Of a stretch of DNA of 64,000 nt, positions 47,028 through 54,564 are shown in pieces (position 1 is the first letter of the stretch; every line of letters begins with the position of its first letter). The translations under genes and the position numbers were made by a program. This DNA comes from a bacterium HR21 (GTDB lineage: Bacteria; Bacteroidota; Ignavibacteria; Kapaibacteriales; HRBIN21): assembly GCA_002898295.1 (NCBI GenBank), contig BEHX01000004.1:113522-177521 (forward strand), in the 5' to 3' direction. A model generated the notes under the pieces. It was not told where the DNA came from. It saw nothing but the letters and a program-made list of their open reading frames with translations, and ran no database searches.

Positions 47028-48376
47028 TACGAGCCGAACTGGGCAAGATCAACCGAGCCTGTCAGGTATTCCAGGTCAGCCTGTGCTGCCAGGTAATCGT
47101 GCAGCGCCTGTGCATACGCTGACTGCGCCTGCCGAATGGTGGCGTCGGCATCGGTGATTTCCAACTGGCTTCCTAACCCCTCGCTATACCGCGTACGGGC
47201 AATCTCATAGCCCCGCTCTGCCTGGGCAATCGTGCTCCGAGCCACCTCCAGCCGCTGACGAGCCAGCTGCTGCCGCTGCAGCGCCAGCAAGACCTGCACC
47301 TTGAGCCCTTCGCGGAACTGCTCCAGCTGCTGCTGAACCTTGTGCTGCTCAATTTCCGCCTGCTCAACGCGAGCCTTCGTCTGCAACCCCTGGAAGAGCG
47401 ACACCGACAGCTGAATCCCAACCGCCATACTGCGAGCAGTCAGGAAGTTAGACAACGTCGGGGATTGCCCCTGGTACACGTACGTCCCAAAGCCGACCAG
47501 CGTCGGGTACGATTCAGCCCGGTAGAGCCGGACAACGTCGCGTTGGAGCACCTCCTGCAACTGTAACGCCTGGAGCTGCGGATTGCGCTGGAGCGCCTGC
47601 CGCACCAGAGTCTCTGCCTCGGGAAGCTCCTCTGGACGGTACTCCGCTTCGAGGCTCCCTTCGAGCTCTATGTCCTGCTCCTGTGGCACCCCGACGAGCA
47701 GCTTGAGCTGCCGAAGCGCTGCCGTATAGCCGAGCTCTGCCTGCGCGACGAGCGTCCGCACCTGCTCCAGCTGGACGCGCGCCCGCAGGGCATCGTAGTC
47801 CGCCACCAGACCTTGACTGGCTAAGACCTGGGCGTCTTCCGCAAAGCGCTCAGCACGCCGCAGACTTGCCTGCGCTGCCTGCCAAAGCTCCCGTGCCAAG
47901 AGCGCAGCGTAGAAGGCTTTCTTGACCTCGGCAATTGTCCGCGCAAGCGTTGCCCGATATTGCTGCCGCGCTGCCTGCGCGTAAACCTGCGACGCACCAA
48001 TCCCGGTCAACACCGCTTGGCTGAAGAGAACCTGCGTTGCCTGCAGCTGGAGCTGGAAAGCGTTCTCCGAGCCGATCTTGACCGCCTGCAGCTGCCCCGA
48101 CTGCGGATTCCGGAAGTCCGGCAGGAAAAACACCGGCAGAAGCAGATTCCGGGTGAAGTTCGCTGCCACACCCACCGAAGGCAGTGCTGTCCCCACTGCC
48201 TCCTGTACCCGCGCATCGGCACGCTCAATCTCCAGCCGCGCCAATTGCAGCTCGGTATTGCGCTCCACAGCCCACTGCAGCGCTCGCTGCAGGCTCAGTC
48301 GCAGAGGCTGCTGACCGAAGCTGAGGCTGACCGCCACCGCTGCCAGGAATGCCCACCGCCCAATCATGCTGACCAT
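47027..48376 (-). CDS. TolC-type outer-membrane efflux channel
   Basis: The 449-residue product has a signal peptide (WAFLAAVAVSLSFGQQ) and two homologous long-helix repeats rich in Gln, Ala and Leu (LSLQRALQWAVERNTELQLARLEIERADARVQEAVG). These form the trans-periplasmic barrel of TolC-family proteins. It is the first gene of the efflux operon. ATG at 48376 is preferred; ATG at 48367 is also possible. Confidence 0.93.
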   Translation of the reverse strand: MVSMIGRWAFLAAVAVSLSFGQQPLRLSLQRALQWAVERNTELQLARLEIERADARVQEAVGTALPSVGVAANFTRNLLLPVFFLPDFRNPQSGQLQAVKIGSENAFQLQLQATQVLFSQAVLTGIGASQVYAQAARQQYRATLARTIAEVKKAFYAALLARELWQAAQASLRRAERFAEDAQVLASQGLVADYDALRARVQLEQVRTLVAQAELGYTAALRQLKLLVGVPQEQDIELEGSLEAEYRPEELPEAETLVRQALQRNPQLQALQLQEVLQRDVVRLYRAESYPTLVGFGTYVYQGQSPTLSNFLTARSMAVGIQLSVSLFQGLQTKARVEQAEIEQHKVQQQLEQFREGLKVQVLLALQRQQLARQRLEVARSTIAQAERGYEIARTRYSEGLGSQLEITDADATIRQAQSAYAQALHDYLAAQADLEYLTGSVDLAQFGS

Positions 48377-48387
48377 CCGTCGATTTC

Positions 48388-48400
48388 CGACCGTTGGTCG
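48388..48400. promoter_or_regulatory. Candidate TetR operator at the tolC promoter
   Basis: CGACC-GTT-GGTCG is a perfect 5-bp inverted repeat touching the -7-like box and covering the likely transcription start. This is where a TetR-family repressor encoded in the same operon would be expected to bind. Confidence 0.4.
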
Positions 48401-48408
48401 CAAAAATA
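48401..48408 (-). promoter_or_regulatory. Putative -7 element for the efflux operon
   Basis: On the minus strand TATTTTTG matches TAnnTTTG exactly, 24 bases before the ATG at 48376. Confidence 0.5.
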
Positions 48409-48454
48409 GCACTCTGCTCCCTCTCGGCACCGGAGCGTACGTCAGTGCCAGCAG

Positions 48455-49936
48455 CTACGGACGGGAGGTAGTGCCTGCCCCAGCAGAGAGAAGCCCAGCG
48501 TAGAAGCGAACTGCCCGAAGGATCTCGCCGACGGGCATGCGCTCGTTGGTCCCGTGAAATGTCCGGTACTCCTCCGGTGTCAGCCGAACAGGCAGGAAGC
48601 GGAAGACGTTTGGGGTCAGCACCGTGTAGTACCGGGCATCCGTTGCTCCGAGAACCAGGTAGGGGACCGGTCGCGCTTCGGGGAAGACCGAGCGGGCAAC
48701 TTGCCGAATGAGGCGGAAGCCCTCGCTGCGGACATCCGCGACCGGGGACGGCAGGCTCAGCACGCCTTGTAGCCGCACCTTGACCCCCTTCGGGACACGG
48801 CGCTGCAGGTGTTCCACAACCGCCTCCGGGGTATCCCCAGGCAGCAAGCGCACGTTGACCAGTGCCCGAGCCGAGGAGGGGATGACATTTTCCTTGATGC
48901 CAGCCTGGAAGATTGTCGGGGCAAAGGTTGTCCGCACCGTGGCATTCCCGCGCGGGGTCTGCTGCAGCTGCCGCAAGAGGAAGCGACCAAAGAGCCACCG
49001 ATTTGCCACCAGCAGGCGCTGCCAGAAAGGCATCTCCGGGGCTACTGCTTCCAGCATCTCGACGGCTACACCTTCCAGCCGCGCAGGCATCGGCGAGTGT
49101 TCCACCGCCGCAATTGCCTCTGCGACCAGTCCCAACGGGCTCCGGCGGGGTGGTGTCGATGAGTGTCCGCCCGGTCCTTCGGCGCTCAGCTCGACCATCA
49201 TGTATCCTTTCTCGGCAATGCCCACCATTGCCAGCGGGCGTTCCACTCCGGGGAACATCCCGACGGTGACGGCGCCGCCCTCATCGAGCACCCAGTGGAG
49301 GCGAACCCCCCGCTGCTTGAGCAGCGCTACAATTTGCTGCGCTCCTCGCCGTCCGCCGACCTCCTCATCATGCCCGAAGGCGAAGTATACATCCCGAACG
49401 GGGCGGAATCCCGCCCGCAGTAATGCTTCTGCCGCCTCCAGAATCCCCATGACGGTGATTTTGTCATCGATTGCCCCGCGTCCCCACACGGATCCTTCGG
49501 CAATCACTCCTGCAAAAGGCGGGTAGCGCCACTGCTTTTCCGTCCCCGGCTCCACCGGTACCACATCCATGTGCCCCATCAGGAGCACCGCCGGCGCTGT
49601 TGTATCCTGCCCGCGCCAGCGGTAGAGCAGGCTGTAACCGCCGACGCGCTCCCACTCCAGCTGCCGATGGACCTCCGGAAAGCTCTGGAACAGGAACTGA
49701 TGGAAGCGTTCAAATTCCGCATGCTCAACCTGCGCCGTATCCTGGTGCGAAATCGTTCGGTAGCGCAGTGCCGCAGCGAAGCGCTCCAGAATAGCGGTCG
49801 AATCCAGCTGGAGCGCCGGCAGTGGAATTTCTCCCGGTTCCTCACCCGCCTGCAGCCCAACAGTGCGAATCAGCAGCACAGCGAGGAACACGGCAACTGC
49901 CAGAGCAACGCCGCCGATGAGCAGGCTTCGGCGCAT
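48455..49936 (-). CDS. M20-family metallopeptidase (carboxypeptidase PM20D1/Gly-X type)
   Basis: The 493-residue product has an N-terminal membrane anchor or signal peptide (GVALAVAVFLAVLLI). The M20 di-zinc catalytic motifs are GHMDVVPV, GRGAIDDK, GHDEEVGG and LDEGGAV, and a GPGGHSSTPP dimerisation-lid segment follows. The length and N-terminal anchor match carboxypeptidase-S-like members, which release or condense N-acyl amino acids or dipeptides. It would act on the outer face of the membrane. It appears monocistronic, with its own -7 box. Confidence 0.9.
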   Translation of the reverse strand: MRRSLLIGGVALAVAVFLAVLLIRTVGLQAGEEPGEIPLPALQLDSTAILERFAAALRYRTISHQDTAQVEHAEFERFHQFLFQSFPEVHRQLEWERVGGYSLLYRWRGQDTTAPAVLLMGHMDVVPVEPGTEKQWRYPPFAGVIAEGSVWGRGAIDDKITVMGILEAAEALLRAGFRPVRDVYFAFGHDEEVGGRRGAQQIVALLKQRGVRLHWVLDEGGAVTVGMFPGVERPLAMVGIAEKGYMMVELSAEGPGGHSSTPPRRSPLGLVAEAIAAVEHSPMPARLEGVAVEMLEAVAPEMPFWQRLLVANRWLFGRFLLRQLQQTPRGNATVRTTFAPTIFQAGIKENVIPSSARALVNVRLLPGDTPEAVVEHLQRRVPKGVKVRLQGVLSLPSPVADVRSEGFRLIRQVARSVFPEARPVPYLVLGATDARYYTVLTPNVFRFLPVRLTPEEYRTFHGTNERMPVGEILRAVRFYAGLLSAGAGTTSRP

Positions 49937-49949
49937 AACTCCCCCTTGA

Positions 49950-49959
49950 GTCAGCTGAC
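49950..49959. promoter_or_regulatory. Palindrome in the M20 peptidase leader
   Basis: GTCAGCTGAC, a perfect 10-base palindrome, lies between the -7 box at 49965-49972 and the start codon. It is a weak operator candidate. Confidence 0.22.
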
Positions 49960-49964
49960 ACGTG

Positions 49965-49972
49965 CAAAAATA
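49965..49972 (-). promoter_or_regulatory. Putative -7 element for the M20 peptidase
   Basis: On the minus strand TATTTTTG matches TAnnTTTG exactly, 28 bases before the ATG at 49936. Confidence 0.5.
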
Positions 49973-49988
49973 AGCCCCCGTTGTACAG

Positions 49989-50012
49989 CCTCCGGGAGAC
50001 TCCCTCGGGAGG
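49989..50012 (-). terminator. Possible hairpin terminator after ccmF
   Basis: An interrupted inverted repeat (outer CCTCC/GGAGG, inner GGGA/TCCC around a 3-base loop, with a CGA bulge) lies just beyond the ccmF stop. A short T-rich stretch follows about 20 bases on. The fit to an intrinsic terminator is weak. Confidence 0.3.
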
Positions 50013-50020
50013 AAGCCCCA

Positions 50021-52330
50021 TCAGCGCGGGAGCGCCGCCTCGTGCACAGGGGCAGGGTACTTGCCATCCGGGCACGTCACTATTCGGCGCTTCTGCCGCA
50101 GCCGGGTCGCGGCGCTCCAGAGCAGCCCCACAACGGTCAGCAGCCCTCCGAGCCAGACGAGATTGATACCGGGTTTGAGAGAAAACTCCACCGTGAGCAC
50201 CTCTCGCTCCTGTGTTCCTCGGCGCCGCACGCCGAGCACTGCCTGCGAACGTGCCAGTTCGCGCCGGTCGGGGAGAATGCGTAGAAGCGCCAGTTCGAGC
50301 GTATCCCGGAACGGCTGCCAGAGAGGCAGGAATCGGTCCAGAGCCAGCATCCGAGAAGCAAGGCGCAGCGTATCATCCCGCTCCGGCTGACGGAGGACAA
50401 TCCAGACGGCTACCTCGAGCGTATCCCCGTGCTGCGCTCCCATCTCAAAGCGCAGGACAGACGCCCGCACCAGAGGCTCCGACGGCAGTGGCGCTTCCTC
50501 TCCACGGCGAAACACAAGCTCGGTGGGCGGATTTTCGCTCTCAACCGCCCTAGGCGCCATGTAGAAATCAGCAGCCAGGCGCCATGCAATGCCAGGCTCT
50601 AAGAACGCCGACTGCCGCTGGTTGTAGTCGCTCCAGAAGAGCACCGGGAAGATCGTCACGCTGCCGTTTCGGTGTTCTACCCGCACGGCGTAGCGCCACT
50701 TCTCCCGGTCGGTGTACTCCCGTTCGACCTGCTCGCGCCCAAGGTATGTGAGCCGGTAAGCACCCAACTGGACGGGTTCCCCACGGGGGAGCCGGGCATG
50801 GGAGGTCCACGAAAGGGCTGCAAGCGTGACGACACCCACAAGGAGCAATGCCAGCCCAGTGTGGGCAATCCACGCTCCTAGTGCTGCCGGACGGCGGCGA
50901 AGACCTCCAAAGAGCAATCGCCCATTGACGGCTAAGGCAAACCATGCCGTGGCCGCCAGCGCAAGGAGAGCACCATCCCGGATTCCCAGCATCCACAAAA
51001 GTCCCGTCCCTCCCCCCGCGATGGCAGCCGGCAGGAGCAGCCGCTTCCCGAAGAGCTTCCCCGGGGTTGCTCGCCATTGCGCCAGCAGCGACAACCCATT
51101 GAGCAGCAGAATCCAGACTCCCAAAGGCAAGTGGAGCAGGTTGTAGAAGCGCTGCTCAACGGCAACCTTCGGGCGCCCCAGCAGCTCTGCAACGATGGGG
51201 TAACTGGTTCCAACCAGGACAACCACAGCGCTGACCACCAGTCCCAATGTCCCCAGCCCCAGGAGGAACTCCCGAGAGTCGACCGACAGCTGCAAGGCTT
51301 CCCGTTGCAGCTCCCGCCAGCGCCAGAGGAGAAACCCAACGCTCACGGCGGTCCCTGCCACCATCAACCCCAGGAGCAGAACGTAGGCAAACAAGCCAGG
51401 ATCAACAAACGAGTGCACGGATGTATCTCCCAGCACCCCACTGCGGGTCAAGAAAGTTGAGTAGAGCGTCGCCAGAAAGGCGAGAACGACCAACACTACG
51501 GTGGTACGCACCAACCCACCGGTCCGCCGCTGGATAAGCCCCGTATGGAGCGCTGCCACGACAAAGAGCCAGGGAACCAGCGAGGAGTTCTCCACCGGAT
51601 CCCACGCCCAGAAGCCGCCCCAGCCGAGCGTCTCATACGCCCACAGTCCACCCAGGAGAATTCCACCCCCGAGCACTGCTGCGGCAATCCCCAGCCAGGG
51701 CAGCGCCCCGACAATCCAGCGCTGGTATTCCCGCCGCCACAGCCCTGCCAGCGCGAACACAAACGGCACGCTCACAAGGGCGAAGCCCAGGAACAATGTC
51801 GGCGGGTGAAAGACAATCCAGTAGTTGTGCAGGAGCGGGTTGAGTCCACGTCCATCGGCAGGGCGGAAGCCTTCGGCCACCCCCTGTTCGGCGTAGGTCT
51901 CCCACACGAAGGTGAAGGGGTTTTTCGCTACCAGTAGCAGGAGCATCCCCGCGACAACAGCACTGTAAAGGCTCATCATCTCCGCCTCCCAGCCTTGCCG
52001 CCGGGCAATCACGTGAACGGCAATCCCGAGGAGCCCCAGCCAGAAGACCCACAGCATCAGGCTCCCTTCCTGCCCAGCATAACTGCTGCTGAGCAGCAAG
52101 TGGAAAGGCAGCTGCCGCGAAGAGTGCCCCCACACGTAAGTGTAGCGGAAATCATGGGTCAGCACGGCGCCCAGCAAGAGGAGCCAGAGCACGCCAATCC
52201 CGGCAACCAGCAGAGCGAAACTGACGCGGGCCGGTACGAGGAACTCCTGCCGCCGGCGCCCGAGGGCAAAGGTCACAGCAGCGCCCACCGCGAGCGCCCA
52301 GACCCCATGGACCAAGAACTGCCCGAGCAT
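50021..52330 (-). CDS. ccmF: Cytochrome c haem lyase subunit CcmF
   Basis: The 769-residue polytopic protein carries the tryptophan-rich haem-handling motif WGGFWAWDPVENSSLVPWL and flanking conserved His regions. It attaches haem from CcmE to the CXXCH motif of apocytochromes in the periplasm. Its C-terminal periplasmic domain is present, and the length is slightly above the usual 650. The ATG is two bases after the upstream OB-fold gene stop. Confidence 0.96.
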   Translation of the reverse strand: MLGQFLVHGVWALAVGAAVTFALGRRRQEFLVPARVSFALLVAGIGVLWLLLLGAVLTHDFRYTYVWGHSSRQLPFHLLLSSSYAGQEGSLMLWVFWLGLLGIAVHVIARRQGWEAEMMSLYSAVVAGMLLLLVAKNPFTFVWETYAEQGVAEGFRPADGRGLNPLLHNYWIVFHPPTLFLGFALVSVPFVFALAGLWRREYQRWIVGALPWLGIAAAVLGGGILLGGLWAYETLGWGGFWAWDPVENSSLVPWLFVVAALHTGLIQRRTGGLVRTTVVLVVLAFLATLYSTFLTRSGVLGDTSVHSFVDPGLFAYVLLLGLMVAGTAVSVGFLLWRWRELQREALQLSVDSREFLLGLGTLGLVVSAVVVLVGTSYPIVAELLGRPKVAVEQRFYNLLHLPLGVWILLLNGLSLLAQWRATPGKLFGKRLLLPAAIAGGGTGLLWMLGIRDGALLALAATAWFALAVNGRLLFGGLRRRPAALGAWIAHTGLALLLVGVVTLAALSWTSHARLPRGEPVQLGAYRLTYLGREQVEREYTDREKWRYAVRVEHRNGSVTIFPVLFWSDYNQRQSAFLEPGIAWRLAADFYMAPRAVESENPPTELVFRRGEEAPLPSEPLVRASVLRFEMGAQHGDTLEVAVWIVLRQPERDDTLRLASRMLALDRFLPLWQPFRDTLELALLRILPDRRELARSQAVLGVRRRGTQEREVLTVEFSLKPGINLVWLGGLLTVVGLLWSAATRLRQKRRIVTCPDGKYPAPVHEAALPR

Positions 52331-52332
52331 GG

Positions 52333-52701
52333 TTACTCCCGACGCACCTCCGACGCATGGAAGTATGGGGATGCCCCACCATGGGCATGCCCGAGCACCA
52401 CCACACGGGTGCCCGGTGTCAGCACGGGCAAGGCTTCCCCGCCGGTGTAGTCAACCGCGAAAATCTGCCCCTGTGCATCCTGCATCCAGAACGTAGGGCT
52501 GACCTGCCCGGGAGCCGCCAGCGCATGGACCACCCCGCGAATCATCACCTTCGGTGCCCGTTCCTCACTGGGCTGTTCCTCGGCAAGACGCAGTGCTTCG
52601 GCAAATGTCACCTCAGGCACCTGGGCAAAGCGTTGCGCCAGGAACAACGCTGCCGGAACCCCGAGCAAGAGAACGACAATCACAATGGGACGCAGACGCA
52701 T
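52333..52701 (-). CDS. CcmE-like OB-fold protein lacking the haem-binding motif
   Basis: The 122-residue product has an N-terminal membrane anchor and an OB-fold core (KVMIRGVVHAL, FWMQDAQGQ, TPGTRVVVLG). It aligns with the adjacent CcmE but ends at FHASEVRRE, exactly where the CPSKY haem motif would begin. So it is a CcmE paralogue that cannot bind haem in the usual way. It sits between ccmE and ccmF, with six and two spare bases. It may stabilise or regulate CcmE or CcmF; its function is unknown. Confidence 0.8.
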   Translation of the reverse strand: MRLRPIVIVVLLLGVPAALFLAQRFAQVPEVTFAEALRLAEEQPSEERAPKVMIRGVVHALAAPGQVSPTFWMQDAQGQIFAVDYTGGEALPVLTPGTRVVVLGHAHGGASPYFHASEVRRE

Positions 52702-52707
52702 GGATCC

Positions 52708-53097
52708 TCACTGCGGCAGCGGCGCCCCGCCCTCGTACTTCGACGGGCACTTCATCAAAATGTGTTCCGCATGGAGCTCGCCCTGGATCACTCTGCCCCG
52801 CACCACAATACTTTCAGCAAGCTCGAAGTTGTTCGGCTTGGCTCCAGCGTAAACCACCGGAATTCGGTCCCCGTGCTCATCCTGCAGCACGAAGCGGAAA
52901 AGGTTCGCCTGACTCTCGTAGACGGGCGGAATTTCCCGCACCCAGGTGCCTTTGACCTGCACCCGCGCGCCCGAGCGCACCGCCTCGCCGATAGAGACAT
53001 ACGGCACGGCTGTAGACTCCAGCGCCGAGATACCCAGCGCAATGAACCCACCCAACGCAAGCCCACCGAGCCAGTAGCGTGCACGTAGCCGCATCAT
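52708..53097 (-). CDS. ccmE: Haem chaperone CcmE, CxxxY variant
   Basis: The 129-residue product has a membrane anchor (WLGGLALGGFIALGI), an OB-fold, and the haem motif CPSKY near the C-terminus, where the classical HxxxY is replaced by CxxxY. Such variants are known from deltaproteobacteria and archaea and bind haem through Cys. The ATG at 53097 follows GGAGG; the next codon is also ATG. It carries haem from CcmC to CcmF on the periplasmic side. Confidence 0.92.
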   Translation of the reverse strand: MMRLRARYWLGGLALGGFIALGISALESTAVPYVSIGEAVRSGARVQVKGTWVREIPPVYESQANLFRFVLQDEHGDRIPVVYAGAKPNNFELAESIVVRGRVIQGELHAEHILMKCPSKYEGGAPLPQ

Positions 53098-53146
53098 CCT
53101 GCTCCTCCTCTCCGACCAGCAGCCATGGACGAAGGAAGTGCACTGC

Positions 53147-53314
53147 TCATTGACCACCGCTGGAGAAACGCCGCTGCTCCCGTGGACGTTCCATCTGCTG
53201 CTCTACCCTCCGCAATCGGCGCTCCATCCACAGCAGGGAAGCAGCAATCCCCAACCAGACCACCAGAGTCACCCAGAGCACCACGTACTCAGCGTGCCTC
53301 TCCAGAAACCCCAT
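53147..53314 (-). CDS. ccmD: Small membrane protein CcmD
   Basis: The 55-residue product reads MGFLERHAEYVVLWVTLVVW at the start, with one membrane helix. A basic/glutamine-rich tail (ERRLRRVEQQMERPREQ) follows. This is the CcmD pattern: an N-terminal short segment with an aromatic, a single helix and a charged cytosolic tail. CcmD releases holo-CcmE from the CcmABC complex. Its start overlaps the ccmC end by 26 bases. The gene is easily missed because of its size. Confidence 0.82.
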   Translation of the reverse strand: MGFLERHAEYVVLWVTLVVWLGIAASLLWMERRLRRVEQQMERPREQRRFSSGGQ

Positions 53315-54422
53315 TTCCTCTATCCATGTGCCACCGCACCAGCTCTGTCAGGCGCACAACCCGAACTCCGAGGCTCCAGAGCCACCCGAAGAGTGCCGTA
53401 AAGGCAAGCAGCGAGCCACTGAAGAGCACCTGCTTGAGCGTGTCCAGCGCTTCGGGATTCGGATCGAGCACTGGACCAATGGTCACGTCTCCTTTCCCAC
53501 CCGGGTGCAAGCTCTCCATCATCCGCGGCAGGATGAAGACCAGAACAGGGACGGCAACGAAGGCAAAAAGCAGATAGACACTTCCAAGCCGCGCCCGCCG
53601 CTCTCCTTCCGGCAGCGAGCCTCGCAGGACGAAATATGCCAGGTAGATGAGCAGCAGTACAACGATGGTCGTCTGCCGCGGGTCCCAATTCCAGAAGGCT
53701 CCCCAGTTGAAGCGCGCCCAGATCGCACCCGTTGCCGTCGCGAGTACCGCGAAGAGCGTCCCGAGCGCTGCCGCTGCTACTGCCCGCGACTCTGCCTCGA
53801 GGTCACGACGCCGGAGGTACCGGAGCGCCGCAAGCGCTGCAATAGCGTAGGCGAACACGGCAATCCACGCCAGAGGAACGTGGAAGTAGAGGATCCGTGC
53901 CCGCTCCCCAAGCCCAGGGATGTAGGGCAGCACCAGAAACGGCTCCAGCGAGCGCACTCGTTGGGCAATCCAGAGTGTGTCCGTGCCCGTCCACTCCAGC
54001 TCAACAATTGCCCGCCGTGCACGCAGAAGTTCTTCCGACGGCACCGTCGGGAAGAGCACCCGCGCCAGTACCCGCCGCGGACTGTCATCTTCTGCCCACA
54101 CGCTCCACAGACCGAGCGCCGTATCGTACACCGCGGCACTCACACACCGGAGCACAACGGGCACAGTTCGCTCCTGCCCCCGGAAGCGTTCGCGCTCCCG
54201 AACACTCAGCAGAGAGGGTACCGAAAGAGTTCCCCAGCGGTTGGCGTAGACAGCATCAGCAAATGTGCCTCCAATCGGTGGTGCAAGCGCTGCAACAATG
54301 AGCACTCCCATGACCGTAATCACCGTCACCTGCCACCACATCGGGCGTGGTCGCTCCGGTGGATAGAGAAGCGCCAAAAGCAGCCCACCCCCCAATCCGA
54401 CCGCAAGCAGCAGATACTTCAT
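53289..54422 (-). CDS. ccmC: Haem exporter/handling protein CcmC with N-terminal extension
   Basis: The protein has 377 residues, against about 240 for typical CcmC. The CcmC core begins near residue 171 (LGERARILYFHVPLAWI) and includes the haem-handling WGAFWNWDPRQ at about 240-250, with conserved His nearby. The first 170 residues add two membrane helices (about 1-20 and 29-48) and a roughly 120-residue soluble, probably periplasmic, domain of unknown function. CcmC loads haem on CcmE. ATG at 54422 is chosen over TTG at 54434. It is the first gene of ccmCDE-ccmE'-ccmF; ccmA and ccmB are not in the window. Confidence 0.9.
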   Translation of the reverse strand: MKYLLLAVGLGGGLLLALLYPPERPRPMWWQVTVITVMGVLIVAALAPPIGGTFADAVYANRWGTLSVPSLLSVRERERFRGQERTVPVVLRCVSAAVYDTALGLWSVWAEDDSPRRVLARVLFPTVPSEELLRARRAIVELEWTGTDTLWIAQRVRSLEPFLVLPYIPGLGERARILYFHVPLAWIAVFAYAIAALAALRYLRRRDLEAESRAVAAAALGTLFAVLATATGAIWARFNWGAFWNWDPRQTTIVVLLLIYLAYFVLRGSLPEGERRARLGSVYLLFAFVAVPVLVFILPRMMESLHPGGKGDVTIGPVLDPNPEALDTLKQVLFSGSLLAFTALFGWLWSLGVRVVRLTELVRWHMDRGNGVSGEAR

Positions 54423-54447
54423 CCCACTCCACAAGCCCTGAACACCG

Positions 54448-54455
54448 CGAAAATA
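54448..54455 (-). promoter_or_regulatory. Putative -7 element for the ccm operon
   Basis: On the minus strand the sequence reads TATTTTCG, one mismatch from TAnnTTTG, 25 bases before the ATG at 54422. Confidence 0.42.
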
Positions 54456-54523
54456 CAGAAACCCACTCCCCCGCTTCCAGCAGCCGTCTCACCCCGCTAC
54501 CCCCATCCCGCGTCGGAAAGCTG

Positions 54524-54531
54524 TAAATTTC
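54524..54531 (+). promoter_or_regulatory. Putative -7 element for the BNR-repeat protein
   Basis: TAAATTTC, one mismatch from TAnnTTTG, lies 33 bases before the ATG at 54565. The 142-base gap between the divergent genes holds nothing else recognisable. Confidence 0.4.
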
Positions 54532-54564
54532 ACTGTTCGTCTTCCAGCCACGCGCAGTGATCTC

